A stretch of DNA of 64,000 nucleotides, taken from NCBI RefSeq assembly GCF_000308595.1, contig NZ_BAGA01000127.1, positions 1 to 64,000 on the forward strand, given 5' to 3'. This DNA is from Nocardia higoensis NBRC 100133. GTDB taxonomy: Bacteria > Actinomycetota > Actinomycetes > Mycobacteriales > Mycobacteriaceae. The notes below the pieces were generated by a model, which was not told where the DNA came from, searched no databases, and saw only the letters and a list, made by a program, of their open reading frames with translations. This document shows, in pieces, positions 1 to 8,598 of the stretch (position 1 is the first letter of the stretch; each line of letters starts with the position of its first letter). The translations under genes and the position numbers were made by a program.

Positions 1-495
1 CTCGCCGCAGCGGTGGTACCCGCCGTCGATCCGGTCGCCGACGCGCCGGCGACCGCGGAGCAGATCCGCATCGGCAGGGTCGAACTCGCCCGTCCCGGCA
101 TCGTCACGCCGGAACAGGCCGCCGAGATCAACGGCGGCGCCGCCGGTTTCGAGAACGCGCTCTCGGATGTCCTGGACAGCACCGGTGTGGAACCCCGGCG
201 TTCGGATGTGATCGCCGAACACGTGATCGGTGATGCCGCGATGGGCGCGGTCATCGGGGGCGTGGCGATCGCCCCGGTGGCGAGCCTGGCCGCGGTCGCG
301 GGCGGCGCGGTCGGGTTCCTCTTCGGGATCCCGTTCCTGCCGACCGGTCTCGTCATCGGCCCCGCGGTCGGCGCGGCCATGGGCTACGCCTTCGCCACCG
401 GACCCGGCATCGTCACCGGCGCGGTCATCGGCGCGGCCGTGGGCGCGGTGGAGGGCTCGCAGATCCCACTCGATCCCGGGCCGCCGGCCGCCTGA
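1..495 (+). CDS. Glycine-rich hydrophobic protein, C-terminal part (5' end outside window)
   Basis: The reading frame is open to the window edge, so the true start is probably upstream. The first visible residues (LAAAVVPAVDPVADA) resemble the end of a signal peptide, although a GTG at 13 could also serve as a start. Residues about 75-150 form a long Gly/Ala/Val-rich stretch with GxxxG spacing (for example GAVIGAAVGAVEG), the pattern of glycine-zipper membrane proteins. A polar region of about 60 residues precedes it. No enzyme motif is visible and the function is unknown. It ends just before a strong hairpin and is convergent with the hydrolase gene. Confidence 0.55.
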   Translation, partial: LAAAVVPAVDPVADAPATAEQIRIGRVELARPGIVTPEQAAEINGGAAGFENALSDVLDSTGVEPRRSDVIAEHVIGDAAMGAVIGGVAIAPVASLAAVAGGAVGFLFGIPFLPTGLVIGPAVGAAMGYAFATGPGIVTGAVIGAAVGAVEGSQIPLDPGPPAA

Positions 496-516
496 TCCGC
501 CGGCACCGAGTACGGC

Positions 517-552
517 TCCGGCCGGTCCGCGTCATCGCGCGGACCGGCCGGA
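517..552. terminator. Bidirectional hairpin terminator
   Basis: A perfect 15-bp inverted repeat (517-531 and 538-552) has a 6-nt loop. It lies between the convergent hydrophobic-protein gene and the hydrolase gene. There is no T-run, which is usual for actinobacterial terminators. Confidence 0.7.
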
Positions 553-660
553 ACTCTGTGCGCACCCTCGCCGCCGCGAGCGACGGCGACATGCGGCCGA
601 TCGCGAGCACGGCGGGCAGCCCGACTCGCCGGGCAATCGAGGCCTGCGGCGGGTGAGCCC

Positions 661-1518
661 TCAGCGGCGAGCGACGGTGTCGACGAGAAACGACGACATG
701 GCCGCCGCCACCGCGTCGGGACGGTCGATCATCGACAACACCGCGGCGTCCTCGACGACGACCGATCGGGCGCCCTCGATCGTTTTCGCGAGAGCGTGCG
801 CGTGCGCCAGCGGCATCACCCGGTCGTCGGACGACCAGAGAATCAGTGCCGGACCGGAAAAAGCCCGCAGCGCTTCGGTGTTCGCGATCAGCGCGCGGGC
901 GTCGACCTCGCCGCGCAGGTAGGTGCGCAGGTAACTCAGCACATCGCGCCGGATGGCCGGATCGCGCAGGCCGGGCTCGGTCCAGCCGCGGACCATGTCG
1001 TCGGAGAGTCCGCGTCTGGTCATCCAGCCGAACAGCAGCGGCGTGCGGCGCAGCCATCGCACCCGCAGTTGCCGCAATGCCAGCACCACGCCGCCGGGCA
1101 ACCGCGCGGCCAGGGTCGCCGTCCGCCCCGGCAGGCCGGGCGGGAAGTTGTCGAACGCCTCGCACGGCAGCACGATCAAGCTGCCTACCCGCGCGTCGAG
1201 GCCATAGGCGGTGAGGAACAGCCCACCGCCCCAGTCGCTGTGCACGAGGGTCACCTCCCGCAGATCGAGCGCGGCGAGGAATTCGGCGATCAACTCGTTC
1301 AGCCCGCGCAGGCTCAGATCGGCGCCGGGCTTCATCGGTTCGGGGTGCGCGCCGAGCGGTAGATCGGGCAGCAGGTAGCGGAAACCGGCGGGCAGCCGGT
1401 CGATCACCTCGTCCCACACCGTGTGGTTCATCAACAGCCCGTGCAGCAGGACGACCGCGGGGCCGGAACCCCGGTCCACGTAGTGCATCCGTCCTGCGGT
1501 GAGATCGACGGTCGGCAT
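661..1518 (-). CDS. Alpha/beta-fold hydrolase
   Basis: This is a 285-residue alpha/beta hydrolase of unknown substrate. The start codon ATG at 1518 (MPTVDLTAGRMHYVDRG) was chosen because it begins the conserved first strand and lies right beside the operator; longer in-frame starts would cover the operator. The oxyanion motif VLLHGLLMN lies near residue 25. The region HSDWGGGLFL matches the nucleophile elbow but has Asp (HSDWGG) where serine hydrolases have Ser, as in haloalkane dehalogenase-like members. A late His has not been assigned. It is divergent from a TetR regulator that probably controls it. Confidence 0.8.
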   Translation of the reverse strand: MPTVDLTAGRMHYVDRGSGPAVVLLHGLLMNHTVWDEVIDRLPAGFRYLLPDLPLGAHPEPMKPGADLSLRGLNELIAEFLAALDLREVTLVHSDWGGGLFLTAYGLDARVGSLIVLPCEAFDNFPPGLPGRTATLAARLPGGVVLALRQLRVRWLRRTPLLFGWMTRRGLSDDMVRGWTEPGLRDPAIRRDVLSYLRTYLRGEVDARALIANTEALRAFSGPALILWSSDDRVMPLAHAHALAKTIEGARSVVVEDAAVLSMIDRPDAVAAAMSSFLVDTVARR

Positions 1519-1533
1519 CGACGGCCTCCATTC

Positions 1534-1562
1534 GAGCGATCGCTCTAGAGTGATTGCTCTAG
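1534..1562. promoter_or_regulatory. TetR-type operator, two adjacent palindromes
   Basis: Two inverted repeats lie between the divergent hydrolase and TetR genes: GAGCGATCGCTC (1534-1545), and CTAGAG/CTCTAG arms with a 6-nt spacer (1545-1562). They share the theme AGAGC-AATCGCTCT, as expected for two TetR dimers. The position just upstream of both start codons suggests autoregulation and control of the hydrolase. Confidence 0.65.
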
Positions 1563-1571
1563 TCTGGAACG

Positions 1572-2180
1572 GTGAGCGAGAAGATGTCAACGGGTACGCG
1601 GGACCGGCTGGTGACCGCGATGACCGAGCAACTACGCACCCGCGGCTATCACGGCAGTCCCGTCAAACAGATCACCGTGGCGGCGAACGCCCCCATGGGC
1701 TCGCTCTATCACCATTTCCCGGAGGGCAAGCCGCAGCTCGCGGCCGCCGCGCTGCGCACCGCCGGCGCTGCCTACCTGCAATTGATCCCGCTGCTGCTGG
1801 ACGAACACGACGACCTGGGCACGGGCATTCCGGCGGTGTTCGCGACCGCCGCCGAGCAGATCGAGCAGTCCGGGTGGATCAATATGTGCCCGGTCGTCAC
1901 GGTCGCGGGCGAGATCGCCGACAGCGAACCGGAATTGCGCGAGGTGACCGCCGAGATCGTCACCACGTGGATCGAGGAGGGCATCGCCTGCTTCCGCAAG
2001 CGCGGCGTTTCGGAGGAGGAAGCTCGCGAACTGATCCTGGCCGTGCTCACCGCGCTCGAAGGCGCGTTCATCCTGTCCAGGACCCTGCGCAGCGGTGATC
2101 CGCTGCGCGCGGCCGGGCGGGCGCTCGGGCCCCGATTCGCGCGGATCCCCGTCCGGGCGCCCCGATCGACAGCCGGATAG
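1572..2180 (+). CDS. TetR/AcrR-family regulator, LmrA/YxaF type
   Basis: This 202-residue protein has an N-terminal helix-turn-helix: the segment ending GSLYHHFPEGKPQLAAAAL (about residues 48-66) is the recognition-helix signature of the LmrA/YxaF subgroup. The C-terminal half is a ligand-binding domain with the subgroup-typical WINMCPVVTVAGE. A GTG at 1572 is used, with an in-frame ATG at 1584 as alternative. It is divergent from the alpha/beta hydrolase, with paired palindromes in between, so it likely represses itself and the hydrolase. The ligand cannot be told from the sequence. Confidence 0.88.
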   Translation: MSEKMSTGTRDRLVTAMTEQLRTRGYHGSPVKQITVAANAPMGSLYHHFPEGKPQLAAAALRTAGAAYLQLIPLLLDEHDDLGTGIPAVFATAAEQIEQSGWINMCPVVTVAGEIADSEPELREVTAEIVTTWIEEGIACFRKRGVSEEEARELILAVLTALEGAFILSRTLRSGDPLRAAGRALGPRFARIPVRAPRSTAG

Positions 2181-2220
2181 CGCGCTCCGCCGGGCGGTCC
2201 GCGCCCCGCGCAAATGCCGA

Positions 2221-2253
2221 ATGCCCGGCGACACACGGGGTGTCACCGGGCAT
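2221..2253. terminator. Hairpin terminator between TetR and ABC genes
   Basis: 14-bp arms (2221-2234 and 2240-2253) have a 5-nt loop. There is one non-Watson-Crick pair, which becomes a G-U wobble when read on the minus strand. The hairpin sits 15 bp beyond the stop of the minus-strand ABC exporter gene. Confidence 0.65.
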
Positions 2254-2267
2254 AGGGCGAACAGTGC

Positions 2268-4103
2268 TCAGCTCTCGACGGCCACCGGCTCGACCACTCG
2301 ACCGAGTTCCAGCTTCACCAGCCGGTCGGCGCAATCGAAGTACCGGTCGTCGTGGGTGATCACGATGACCGTCTTGCCGCGCCGCTTGAGCCCGTCGAGG
2401 ATCTCCTTGTAGAAGACCTCGCGGAACTTGGGTTCCTGGTCGGCGGCCCACTCGTCGAAGACATAGATCGGGCGGTCTTCCAGCAGCGCGGTCAGCAGAG
2501 CCAGGCGCTTGCGCTGCCCCTGGGACAGCGCGAGCGTCGTCAGCGTGCCGTCGCGGACATCGACCTTGTCGTCGAGCCGCAGTTCCCGCAGGTACCGGCG
2601 GACCTCCTCGTCGATGCCCGGCCGGTCGAACCCCAGATAGTCCTCGAACAGATGGAAATCGGTGAAGACCGCCGAGGTGTTCTGCCGGAACCATTCGATG
2701 TTGTTGTGGTCGATCGCCTCGCCGTTGAGCGACACGGTGCCGGTGCGCGCCACGTACAGGCCGGTGATCAGCTTGGCCAGCGTCGATTTGCCGCTGCCGT
2801 TGCCACCGACCACGAAGGTGATCTCCCCCGGCTCGAAGACCAGATCCAGCGGGCCGAGCACGAACCCACCGTCCTCGCCGGGCGGGGGGCCGACCGGCCC
2901 GCCCGGCGGCGGACCGAGCGGGACGGGCTTGCCGTCGACACCGGCGTGACTGACCGTGCGCTTGCCGTTGACATCCGGCACACCCTGGCGTGGCCCGCCC
3001 CCGTGGCCCGGAGGCGGCAGCGGCGGATGCCCGCCCCCGGGATGCCTGTGCGCGCCGGGCGGACCGGGCGGCAGCGCCGAGGGCGCGTCCTGCCGGTAGT
3101 GGTAGCTCACCCCGGACAGTTCCAGCCGCGCCGACTCGACGGCCGGTCGCTCGACATAGGGCAGCTGGTCCTCGTCGTGCAGCGTCTCCAGTGACAGGTT
3201 CATCGCCCGGATCTTGGCCAGCGCCACATCGCCGCGCAGCAGGTCGGGAATGCGGTGCATGAAGTTCTGCATCGGCATCGCCAGGAAGGTCGTCACCAGG
3301 ATGTAGCCGACCATGACCTCGCGCGGCATCTCCATCGCCTTGGCCACGCCGAACAGGATCAACGCCATGGTGCCCAGCTGCAGCAGCTGCCCGAGGCTCT
3401 GGGCCACCGAGAATTTCGAGCCCGCGTCCACGTTCTGCGCGCGCAGCTGCCCGGCGGTGCCGAGCAGATGCCGATCCATGAAGTCACGCCGCCTGCCGCG
3501 ATGCAGCTTCAGCTCCTTGATGCCCAGGGTCACCGACTGGAAGGAGCGCAGCAGGGCGTCCTCGTTCTCGCGCGCCGCGTGGTAGATGCGGCGCACCCGG
3601 CCGAGGAACGCCTCGACGCAGGCGACGCCGATCAGTGTGCCCGCGATGGTGATCGCGAAGATCGGCCCCGACACGGTGGCCAGGTAGACGAAGCAGCCGA
3701 CGATGGTCGCGACGTCGATGCAGATCGCCGGGATCGCGGTCACCGCCTGCGACAGCGAGCGCACATCCTCGGTCAGGGTGGCCACCAGCCGGTGCATGCC
3801 GAGTCGTTCCAGGTGCTCGAGCGGCGCCGCGACGACGCTCGAGCTCAGGTCCGAGCGCAGCCGGAAGATGGCGTCCTGCGCCAGCCTGATCAGCAGCACC
3901 TGCGAGAGCAGGCCGCTGATCAGGACCACCGCGATGGTGAGCAGGAACTGCTCCACGGTGGCCCGCGGCTGCGGGGCGGGCGAGACCACCGCGTTGATCA
4001 GGGTGACCAGATAGGTGTTGGCCGCGCCGCAGACCAGGCCGGTGACGATCACCGCGACGATGCGCGTCCAGGAGATCGAGACCAGGAATTTGATGAGTTG
4101 CAT
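2268..4103 (-). CDS. PvdE/SyrD-type ABC exporter (cyclic peptide/siderophore export family)
   Basis: This 611-residue half-transporter has a six-helix membrane domain (about residues 1-290) and an ATPase domain (about 325-611). The ATPase shows Walker A GGNGSGKST (433-441), a shortened signature LSQGQ (526-530), Walker B IYVFDEW with D550 and E551, and the H-loop His584. The DEWAADQEP sequence after Walker B is characteristic of the PvdE/SyrD cyclic-peptide exporter family. Residues about 340-411 interrupt the start of the ATPase domain with a Pro/Gly/His-rich insert (for example GAHRHPGGGHPPLPPPGHGG). It is the last gene of an operon with a type III PKS and a desaturase (39-bp gap), so the pathway product is the likely cargo. 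Confidence 0.85.
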   Translation of the reverse strand: MQLIKFLVSISWTRIVAVIVTGLVCGAANTYLVTLINAVVSPAPQPRATVEQFLLTIAVVLISGLLSQVLLIRLAQDAIFRLRSDLSSSVVAAPLEHLERLGMHRLVATLTEDVRSLSQAVTAIPAICIDVATIVGCFVYLATVSGPIFAITIAGTLIGVACVEAFLGRVRRIYHAARENEDALLRSFQSVTLGIKELKLHRGRRRDFMDRHLLGTAGQLRAQNVDAGSKFSVAQSLGQLLQLGTMALILFGVAKAMEMPREVMVGYILVTTFLAMPMQNFMHRIPDLLRGDVALAKIRAMNLSLETLHDEDQLPYVERPAVESARLELSGVSYHYRQDAPSALPPGPPGAHRHPGGGHPPLPPPGHGGGPRQGVPDVNGKRTVSHAGVDGKPVPLGPPPGGPVGPPPGEDGGFVLGPLDLVFEPGEITFVVGGNGSGKSTLAKLITGLYVARTGTVSLNGEAIDHNNIEWFRQNTSAVFTDFHLFEDYLGFDRPGIDEEVRRYLRELRLDDKVDVRDGTLTTLALSQGQRKRLALLTALLEDRPIYVFDEWAADQEPKFREVFYKEILDGLKRRGKTVIVITHDDRYFDCADRLVKLELGRVVEPVAVES

Positions 4104-4142
4104 GATCAGGTGCTCTCTCGAGAGAAGCGATGGGTCGCGAGA

Positions 4143-5339
4143 TCAGCGACGGATGATGTCGAAGATCAGACCTTCGAGCGTGACCCCGGGCGCGAAGGAG
4201 AAGGCCACACCGGTCGAGATGGACTCGCCCGCCGTGGACTGCCGGATCATCTGTTCCAGCACGAAGATCAGGGAAACCGAGAGCATGTTGCCGTAGCGGG
4301 CCAGCACATCCCAGCTGGGTGCGGCCTGCTCGGGATCGAGTCCGAGCGAGCGCACCGATTCCTCGATGATCTTCGGACCGCCCGGGTGGATCGCCCACAG
4401 GTCGACATCGGCCTTGGTCAGCCCGTTGCGGGCGAGCACCTCGCGCACCACCGGATCGACACCGCGATAGATGTACTGCGGCAGGTTCTCCGACAGTTCG
4501 CAGGTGATGCCGTTGTGGTTCACCCCGAGCACGATGCCGTCCTCGGCGCCGGCGAACAGGTGGCTGAAGCTGTCGCGCACCACGATCTTGCCCGCGGCCA
4601 GCGGCTGGCGGGCCTGCCTGGCACCGACCACCACCGCGCCGCAACCGTCGCCGAAGAGGCTGTGGATGATGACGTCGTTGACGTCGTCGGCGAACACGGC
4701 GTTCACCGAGCTCAGCTCCAGGCAGACGACCAGCGCCTTCTTGTCCGGATGCGCCCGCACGTAATCGGTCGCGGTGCGGATGCCGTTCATCGCGGCCGCG
4801 CAGCCCATGAAGTTGACCACCACCCGGCCGACGGTCGGCGCGAGCCCGAGCTCGGTGAGCACCGCGACATCGACGCCGGGAGCGATGAATCCGGTGCTGG
4901 TGACGAACACCAGCTGCCCGATCTCCTCGGCCGCGCAGCCCGAATCGGCCAGCGCGCGCCCGGCGACATCCACCGCGAGCGGCGCGGCGTGCCGGTAGTA
5001 CAGGTTCATCCGCTCGCGGAGATTGCCCGGCTGTCTGCTGAATTCGAGGAATTCCGGGTCGGTCGGGTCGACGGCCATCCGGCGGGTGTCGATCCTGGTC
5101 TTGTCGTAGATCCGGGCGATGCGGGCCTGCTGGCGAGGATCGGAGAACAACCCGGCGACCTGTTCGGCGGCCCCGGCCTGATCGACGCTGCGCTCCGGCG
5201 AGCCGGTCGCGATGCCCTCGATGACGCCGATGGTGACCGGTGGTGCGGGCGGCATCGGCGAGTGGCCGGTGACCGGCGCGATGCGGTGGCGGGGCTCGGT
5301 AGCAGGACGGGCGCCGCCCTGGTCGACGGTGATGGACAT
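4143..5339 (-). CDS. Type III polyketide synthase (chalcone synthase-like)
   Basis: This 398-residue homodimer-type ketosynthase uses a starter acyl-CoA and malonyl-CoA extenders. The catalytic triad is in place: Cys180 in NFMGCAAAMNG, His318 in AIHPGGPK and Asn351 in RYGNMLS. It resembles the mycobacterial Pks10/11/18 group, which make alkylpyrone- or resorcinol-like products from long acyl starters; that likeness is from memory. The gene lies between a desaturase (79-bp gap) and an exporter gene (39-bp gap) on the same strand. A good ribosome binding site (GAAGGGAAG) precedes the ATG. I infer that an unsaturated fatty acyl group may be the starter. The product is unknown. Confidence 0.92.
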   Translation of the reverse strand: MSITVDQGGARPATEPRHRIAPVTGHSPMPPAPPVTIGVIEGIATGSPERSVDQAGAAEQVAGLFSDPRQQARIARIYDKTRIDTRRMAVDPTDPEFLEFSRQPGNLRERMNLYYRHAAPLAVDVAGRALADSGCAAEEIGQLVFVTSTGFIAPGVDVAVLTELGLAPTVGRVVVNFMGCAAAMNGIRTATDYVRAHPDKKALVVCLELSSVNAVFADDVNDVIIHSLFGDGCGAVVVGARQARQPLAAGKIVVRDSFSHLFAGAEDGIVLGVNHNGITCELSENLPQYIYRGVDPVVREVLARNGLTKADVDLWAIHPGGPKIIEESVRSLGLDPEQAAPSWDVLARYGNMLSVSLIFVLEQMIRQSTAGESISTGVAFSFAPGVTLEGLIFDIIRR

Positions 5340-5418
5340 GGTCTTTCTTCCCTTCGAGGAATGTGGTGGTCGGCGGCGCTGCCTCCGGTGGTGTTCGGTG
5401 CGGTCAGCGGAAATCGGG

Positions 5419-6888
5419 TCAGACGGTGCCGATTCCGGTGAAGCCCTGGACCGTGTAGGTCGCGCAGGTCTTGAGCGCCGTCGGTGAAAGGTGTTCGCGT
5501 ACGAAGCCCCAGTTCTTTTCCTCGGCCTCCCGGGAGGGAGCCAACAGGTAGGTGCTTATCTGCTTCGGGAAGCGATCGGTGAAAAAGCTCTTGGCGGGCA
5601 GCCATTCGACGCCGAACTCCGCGGATTCCTCGCGCAGGATGTCTTCGGTGGCGATATTGGCGAAGCCGCTGCGCTGGTAGGGCAGCACATGGTGGACACG
5701 GTGCGAGCTCAGGCCCGCGGCGAGGAAGCAGTCGACATAGCGGTTGCCGATGACCTTCAGGTCGTAGGCCTGCTCGATCTGGTTGACCGCCCAGTCCTCG
5801 GTGTCGGATTCGGGCAGCGCGTCGGTCTCCACTTCGAAGTCGTGGCTGGCCACCACCAGGAAGGTGCTGATCCACAGCGTGACCACGAACTGCAGCGCCC
5901 AGGCCCAGAAGTCGCCCGCCACGGTGAACACGATCAGCTCGCCGAGCAGCAGCGCGCGCATCCCGAACGAGCCGATGAAGTGCGGTAGCGCGCCGCGCAT
6001 GCTGCCGTACATCTCCTTGACGCCCACCTTCCGGGTGAGCCGGACGACGTCGAGCAACCGGATCGTCATACCGGTGACGGTGTGACCGAACTTGTGCAGC
6101 GTGTGGATCGGCACCCGGTACAGCCGCGGCACCCGCATCATCATCGTGAAGACGTTCTTCTTGATGTCGACTTCACTCTGCGTGTGCGGATGGTGCAGCA
6201 GCGCGTGGCCGTCCGCGGTGACGAAAGCCAGTGCGACATAGTTGATGTCGAAGGCATTCGTGAAGATCTTGTTCATGCCCTTCTGGGCCCGGTGGATGGC
6301 GTAGTGCCCGAACCCGGCCAGCGAGCTGCGCAGCAGCACCATGGCGAGCACGAACACCGGCAGCGGCATCCAGGCCGGCTCCGCGAGGCGCACGCCCTGC
6401 ACCGCGAAGTACGCGATGGCCAGCACGATCACGACGAGGTCGAAGATCCGGTCCATCCGCTTCATGCGGGCCGCGACCTCGGGATCCTTCAACCGCGCCT
6501 TGACCTTGTGCAGCAGGTCGTTCTTGTTGTCGAAGCGGTACTTCGGGGTGTCGCGCCAGCTATCGAAGCCCTCCTTGAACAGGAAGTCCGGCGCGTTGGC
6601 CTTGGGGTGGATGTCCTCGGGGCGGGCGTCGCGATCCAGCGAGTAGCGCGCCAGCATGCGCTCGATACGCTCCGGATCCTTGTGGTAGGAACCGATGATC
6701 GAGGTGATGTCGCGGTTCTTGGTGCGCCCGATGAAGAACTCGCCGCCGGGATGCTTGGAGATCCAATCCGACAAGTCGTAGGCTTTGCCGTTGTACACCC
6801 AGACGTTGGAGACAGGCGGCGGGCCGGAAGGCGCGGGGGGGCGACGGAAGTCCCGCTCCTCGACTTCCGGGCGGTCACTTGTCGTCAT
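5419..6888 (-). CDS. Fatty acid desaturase with N-terminal cytochrome b5 domain
   Basis: This 489-residue membrane di-iron enzyme carries its own electron donor domain. The cytochrome b5 heme motif HPGG is at 46-49, with a possible second heme ligand at His69. Hydrophobic spans lie at about 150-165, 175-190, 312-325 and 328-348. Three histidine boxes are visible: H195-YAI-H199, H228-ALL-H232-H233 and H396-RV-H399-H400. Front-end desaturases usually have Q in place of the first His of the third box, so regioselectivity is uncertain; a sphingolipid-type desaturase or hydroxylase is an alternative. A GGAGGA ribosome binding site precedes the ATG. It is the first gene of the operon with the type III PKS and exporter. 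Confidence 0.88.
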   Translation of the reverse strand: MTTSDRPEVEERDFRRPPAPSGPPPVSNVWVYNGKAYDLSDWISKHPGGEFFIGRTKNRDITSIIGSYHKDPERIERMLARYSLDRDARPEDIHPKANAPDFLFKEGFDSWRDTPKYRFDNKNDLLHKVKARLKDPEVAARMKRMDRIFDLVVIVLAIAYFAVQGVRLAEPAWMPLPVFVLAMVLLRSSLAGFGHYAIHRAQKGMNKIFTNAFDINYVALAFVTADGHALLHHPHTQSEVDIKKNVFTMMMRVPRLYRVPIHTLHKFGHTVTGMTIRLLDVVRLTRKVGVKEMYGSMRGALPHFIGSFGMRALLLGELIVFTVAGDFWAWALQFVVTLWISTFLVVASHDFEVETDALPESDTEDWAVNQIEQAYDLKVIGNRYVDCFLAAGLSSHRVHHVLPYQRSGFANIATEDILREESAEFGVEWLPAKSFFTDRFPKQISTYLLAPSREAEEKNWGFVREHLSPTALKTCATYTVQGFTGIGTV

Positions 6889-7110
6889 GTCAATCCTCCG
6901 TGTCCGAACGGCGTTTCCTGGTGCCGATCAGGTCGCCGGCGCTGTCGTCGAGAGTGAATGCTCCCCGCGGCGCCTTGTACTTCACTGAACAATCTCTTAA
7001 GCGGTCGCCGAGATGCCCGCGCGAGGCGGGGCGAGAGGCGGACCGGCATCGCCGAACCTCGTTGCGCGGCGAACGGAATCGCCGTGCCCGGCGATGTCGC
7101 GACAATGGCA

Positions 7111-7147
7111 GTTCGCAGGCCGGCCTCCCCACCCGGCCTGCGAACTG
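7111..7147. repeat. 14-bp perfect inverted repeat
   Basis: Arms AGTTCGCAGGCCGG (7111-7124) and its exact complement (7134-7147) flank a 9-nt loop. It could be a second terminator for the lipoprotein transcript or an operator for the desaturase operon. No T-run follows on the minus strand. Confidence 0.5.
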
Positions 7148-7233
7148 CGTTGTCGGAATGTATTTTTCGCGTACACGCCCACCGCCCTGACTGAGCGGGG
7201 ACGGCGGGTCAGATGAAAGCGCTGGGAAAGCAG

Positions 7234-7280
7234 CCGGTCCGGAAACGCGAGCGGCTGTGCCGCCTCACGCTCCGGACCGG
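7234..7280 (-). terminator. Terminator of the LprG-like gene
   Basis: Perfect 10-bp outer arms (7234-7243 and 7271-7280) enclose a further GC-rich inner stem. It starts 22 bp beyond the stop codon of the minus-strand lipoprotein gene. Confidence 0.6.
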
Positions 7281-7302
7281 GTGTCCTATCGCCTGCCCGG
7301 CG

Positions 7303-8145
7303 TCAGCTCGCGGGCTTGATGACGTTGACCGGCTCGGCCCACTTGGACAGGGTCACCTCGACGGTGCCACCGTCCTTGTCGACGACGGCGCGCACCAGGT
7401 TCGGGCCGTCACCGGTGGAGGCGGCGTCCGACGGGCGGGTCGACGCCGAGCCGCCGTCGCTGGGCGGCGGCACGTCGGCGATCCACAGCGTGATCGGCAG
7501 GGTGCCCGCACCCTCGCCCAGACGCGGCACGACCGGGTCGATGACCGAACCGTCGATGGTGCCGGTGACCTTGACGACGGCGATGCCCTCGACGGTCTCG
7601 CGGCCCTCCGCCTTCGGGTTCTGCACCTGCGCGATCACATTGGCCAAGCCCTTGTCCTTGTCCAGGATCACGCCCGGATCGTAGACCTGCTCGGCCGGCC
7701 CGACGGGCGCGTAGCTGGAGCTGTTGACCGCGGTGTAGAGCGTCTTGTCGACCACGATGAACTTCGTGTCGATGAACGGCTCCTCGGGTGCGGTCCTGAC
7801 CTTGGCCTCCCCCATGGCCTGCCCTGCGCCCTGCGGCTGGTTGGTCACATCCGCGGAGACGCTCTCCACCGGCAGATTCGGCACATCGGTCACCTCGAGA
7901 TCGAGATGCACCGACTGCAGGGTCTGGGTGGTCCGCGAGGACTCCTGGATGATCTGCGCGGCGTCGGGCAGCGGCCCGGTCACCGGCGCGGCCTTGGTGT
8001 CGCCGCCGTCGTCGGACGACGAGCAGCCCGCCACCAGAGCCGCGATCAGCGACGCCGCCAGCAGCGCGGGCGCGGCACCGCCCAGCCGCGCGCGGCGGGA
8101 TCGCTTGTTGCGCAGGGCAGAGCCCCGCATGGTCTTGTCGGTCAC
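7303..8145 (-). CDS. LppX/LprAFG-family lipoprotein
   Basis: This 280-residue secreted lipoprotein has a basic N-terminus, a hydrophobic segment and the lipobox LVAGC with Cys41. The mature part begins SSSDDGGDTK and contains the family hallmarks: TLQSVHLDLEV, a substrate-contacting beta sheet, and FIVVDKTLYTAV. Family members such as LprG and LppX bind acylated lipids and help carry them to the outer membrane. The GTG at 8145 was chosen because a GGGGG tract lies 5-10 nt upstream; an ATG at 8130 is also possible. No P55-type efflux gene is adjacent, so the lipid cargo and partner are unknown. Confidence 0.85.
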   Translation of the reverse strand: MTDKTMRGSALRNKRSRRARLGGAAPALLAASLIAALVAGCSSSDDGGDTKAAPVTGPLPDAAQIIQESSRTTQTLQSVHLDLEVTDVPNLPVESVSADVTNQPQGAGQAMGEAKVRTAPEEPFIDTKFIVVDKTLYTAVNSSSYAPVGPAEQVYDPGVILDKDKGLANVIAQVQNPKAEGRETVEGIAVVKVTGTIDGSVIDPVVPRLGEGAGTLPITLWIADVPPPSDGGSASTRPSDAASTGDGPNLVRAVVDKDGGTVEVTLSKWAEPVNVIKPAS

Positions 8146-8598
8146 GTGTACCCCCGGAGAGTTTCCGTGGCGCCGGCGTGTTCCGGCGCCTATGTACAAG
8201 GCAGCGACGCTGCCCCGCACAGAGTATGCAAGCACATCGGAGTACGCGCGAGTGATCGGGCGGAACCTTTTCCCGACAAGGGCTCGTGGCCACCGTCGGC
8301 GGGCACGGCGGAGGGCAGGGACTGGTGTCAGGGCGATCACCCCTCGTCCATGATCGCCCTGACACGACCCGCATGATGAACAGCGGCGTCCACCGTATCA
8401 GCGGCAGATCACGGAGGGGCGCCGACCAGTGCGATCACGAAGGTGACGGTTCCAGGCGCGGACCGCAGCCCGCGCAGGCACACCTCCCGCACATCGGCTC
8501 TGCGATAGCCGCAGTCGCTGAGAGCTGATCATTGTTGTTCCGCGATACCACGCATGACCGGGCTCCCGTCCACTATGAGCGCGGTTGAGCGTTCGCGA
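8146..8598. promoter_or_regulatory. Intergenic region upstream of the lipoprotein gene
   Basis: This 453-bp gap separates the end of the carotenoid-type operon from the lipoprotein start. Apart from a 15-bp inverted repeat (8325-8365), I see no gene with convincing codon usage. The lipoprotein promoter should lie at about 8150-8300. Confidence 0.45.
8325..8365. repeat. 15-bp perfect inverted repeat
   Basis: Arms GTGTCAGGGCGATCA (8325-8339) and its exact complement (8351-8365) flank an 11-nt loop. It lies 234 bp after the Rieske gene stop and 180 bp before the lipoprotein start, so it may be the distal terminator of the carotenoid-type operon. An operator role is the alternative. Confidence 0.5.

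Larger units (their letters stand above)
6889..7302. promoter_or_regulatory. Intergenic region upstream of the desaturase operon
   Basis: This 414-bp gap has no credible gene. It holds the terminator of the lipoprotein gene (7234-7280), a second strong hairpin (7111-7147) and presumably the desaturase-operon promoter nearest 6889-7000, where base composition drops. No clear -35/-10 pair could be assigned. Confidence 0.5.

Noticed and set aside
3255..5441. 728-codon plus-strand frame over the ABC and PKS genes
   Set aside because: It is antisense to two genes with full catalytic motifs and is rich in His/Asp/Arg, a usual artefact.
8286..8528. 80-codon plus-strand gene upstream of the lipoprotein
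   Set aside because: It covers the 15-bp inverted repeat, has no family match and no clear ribosome site.
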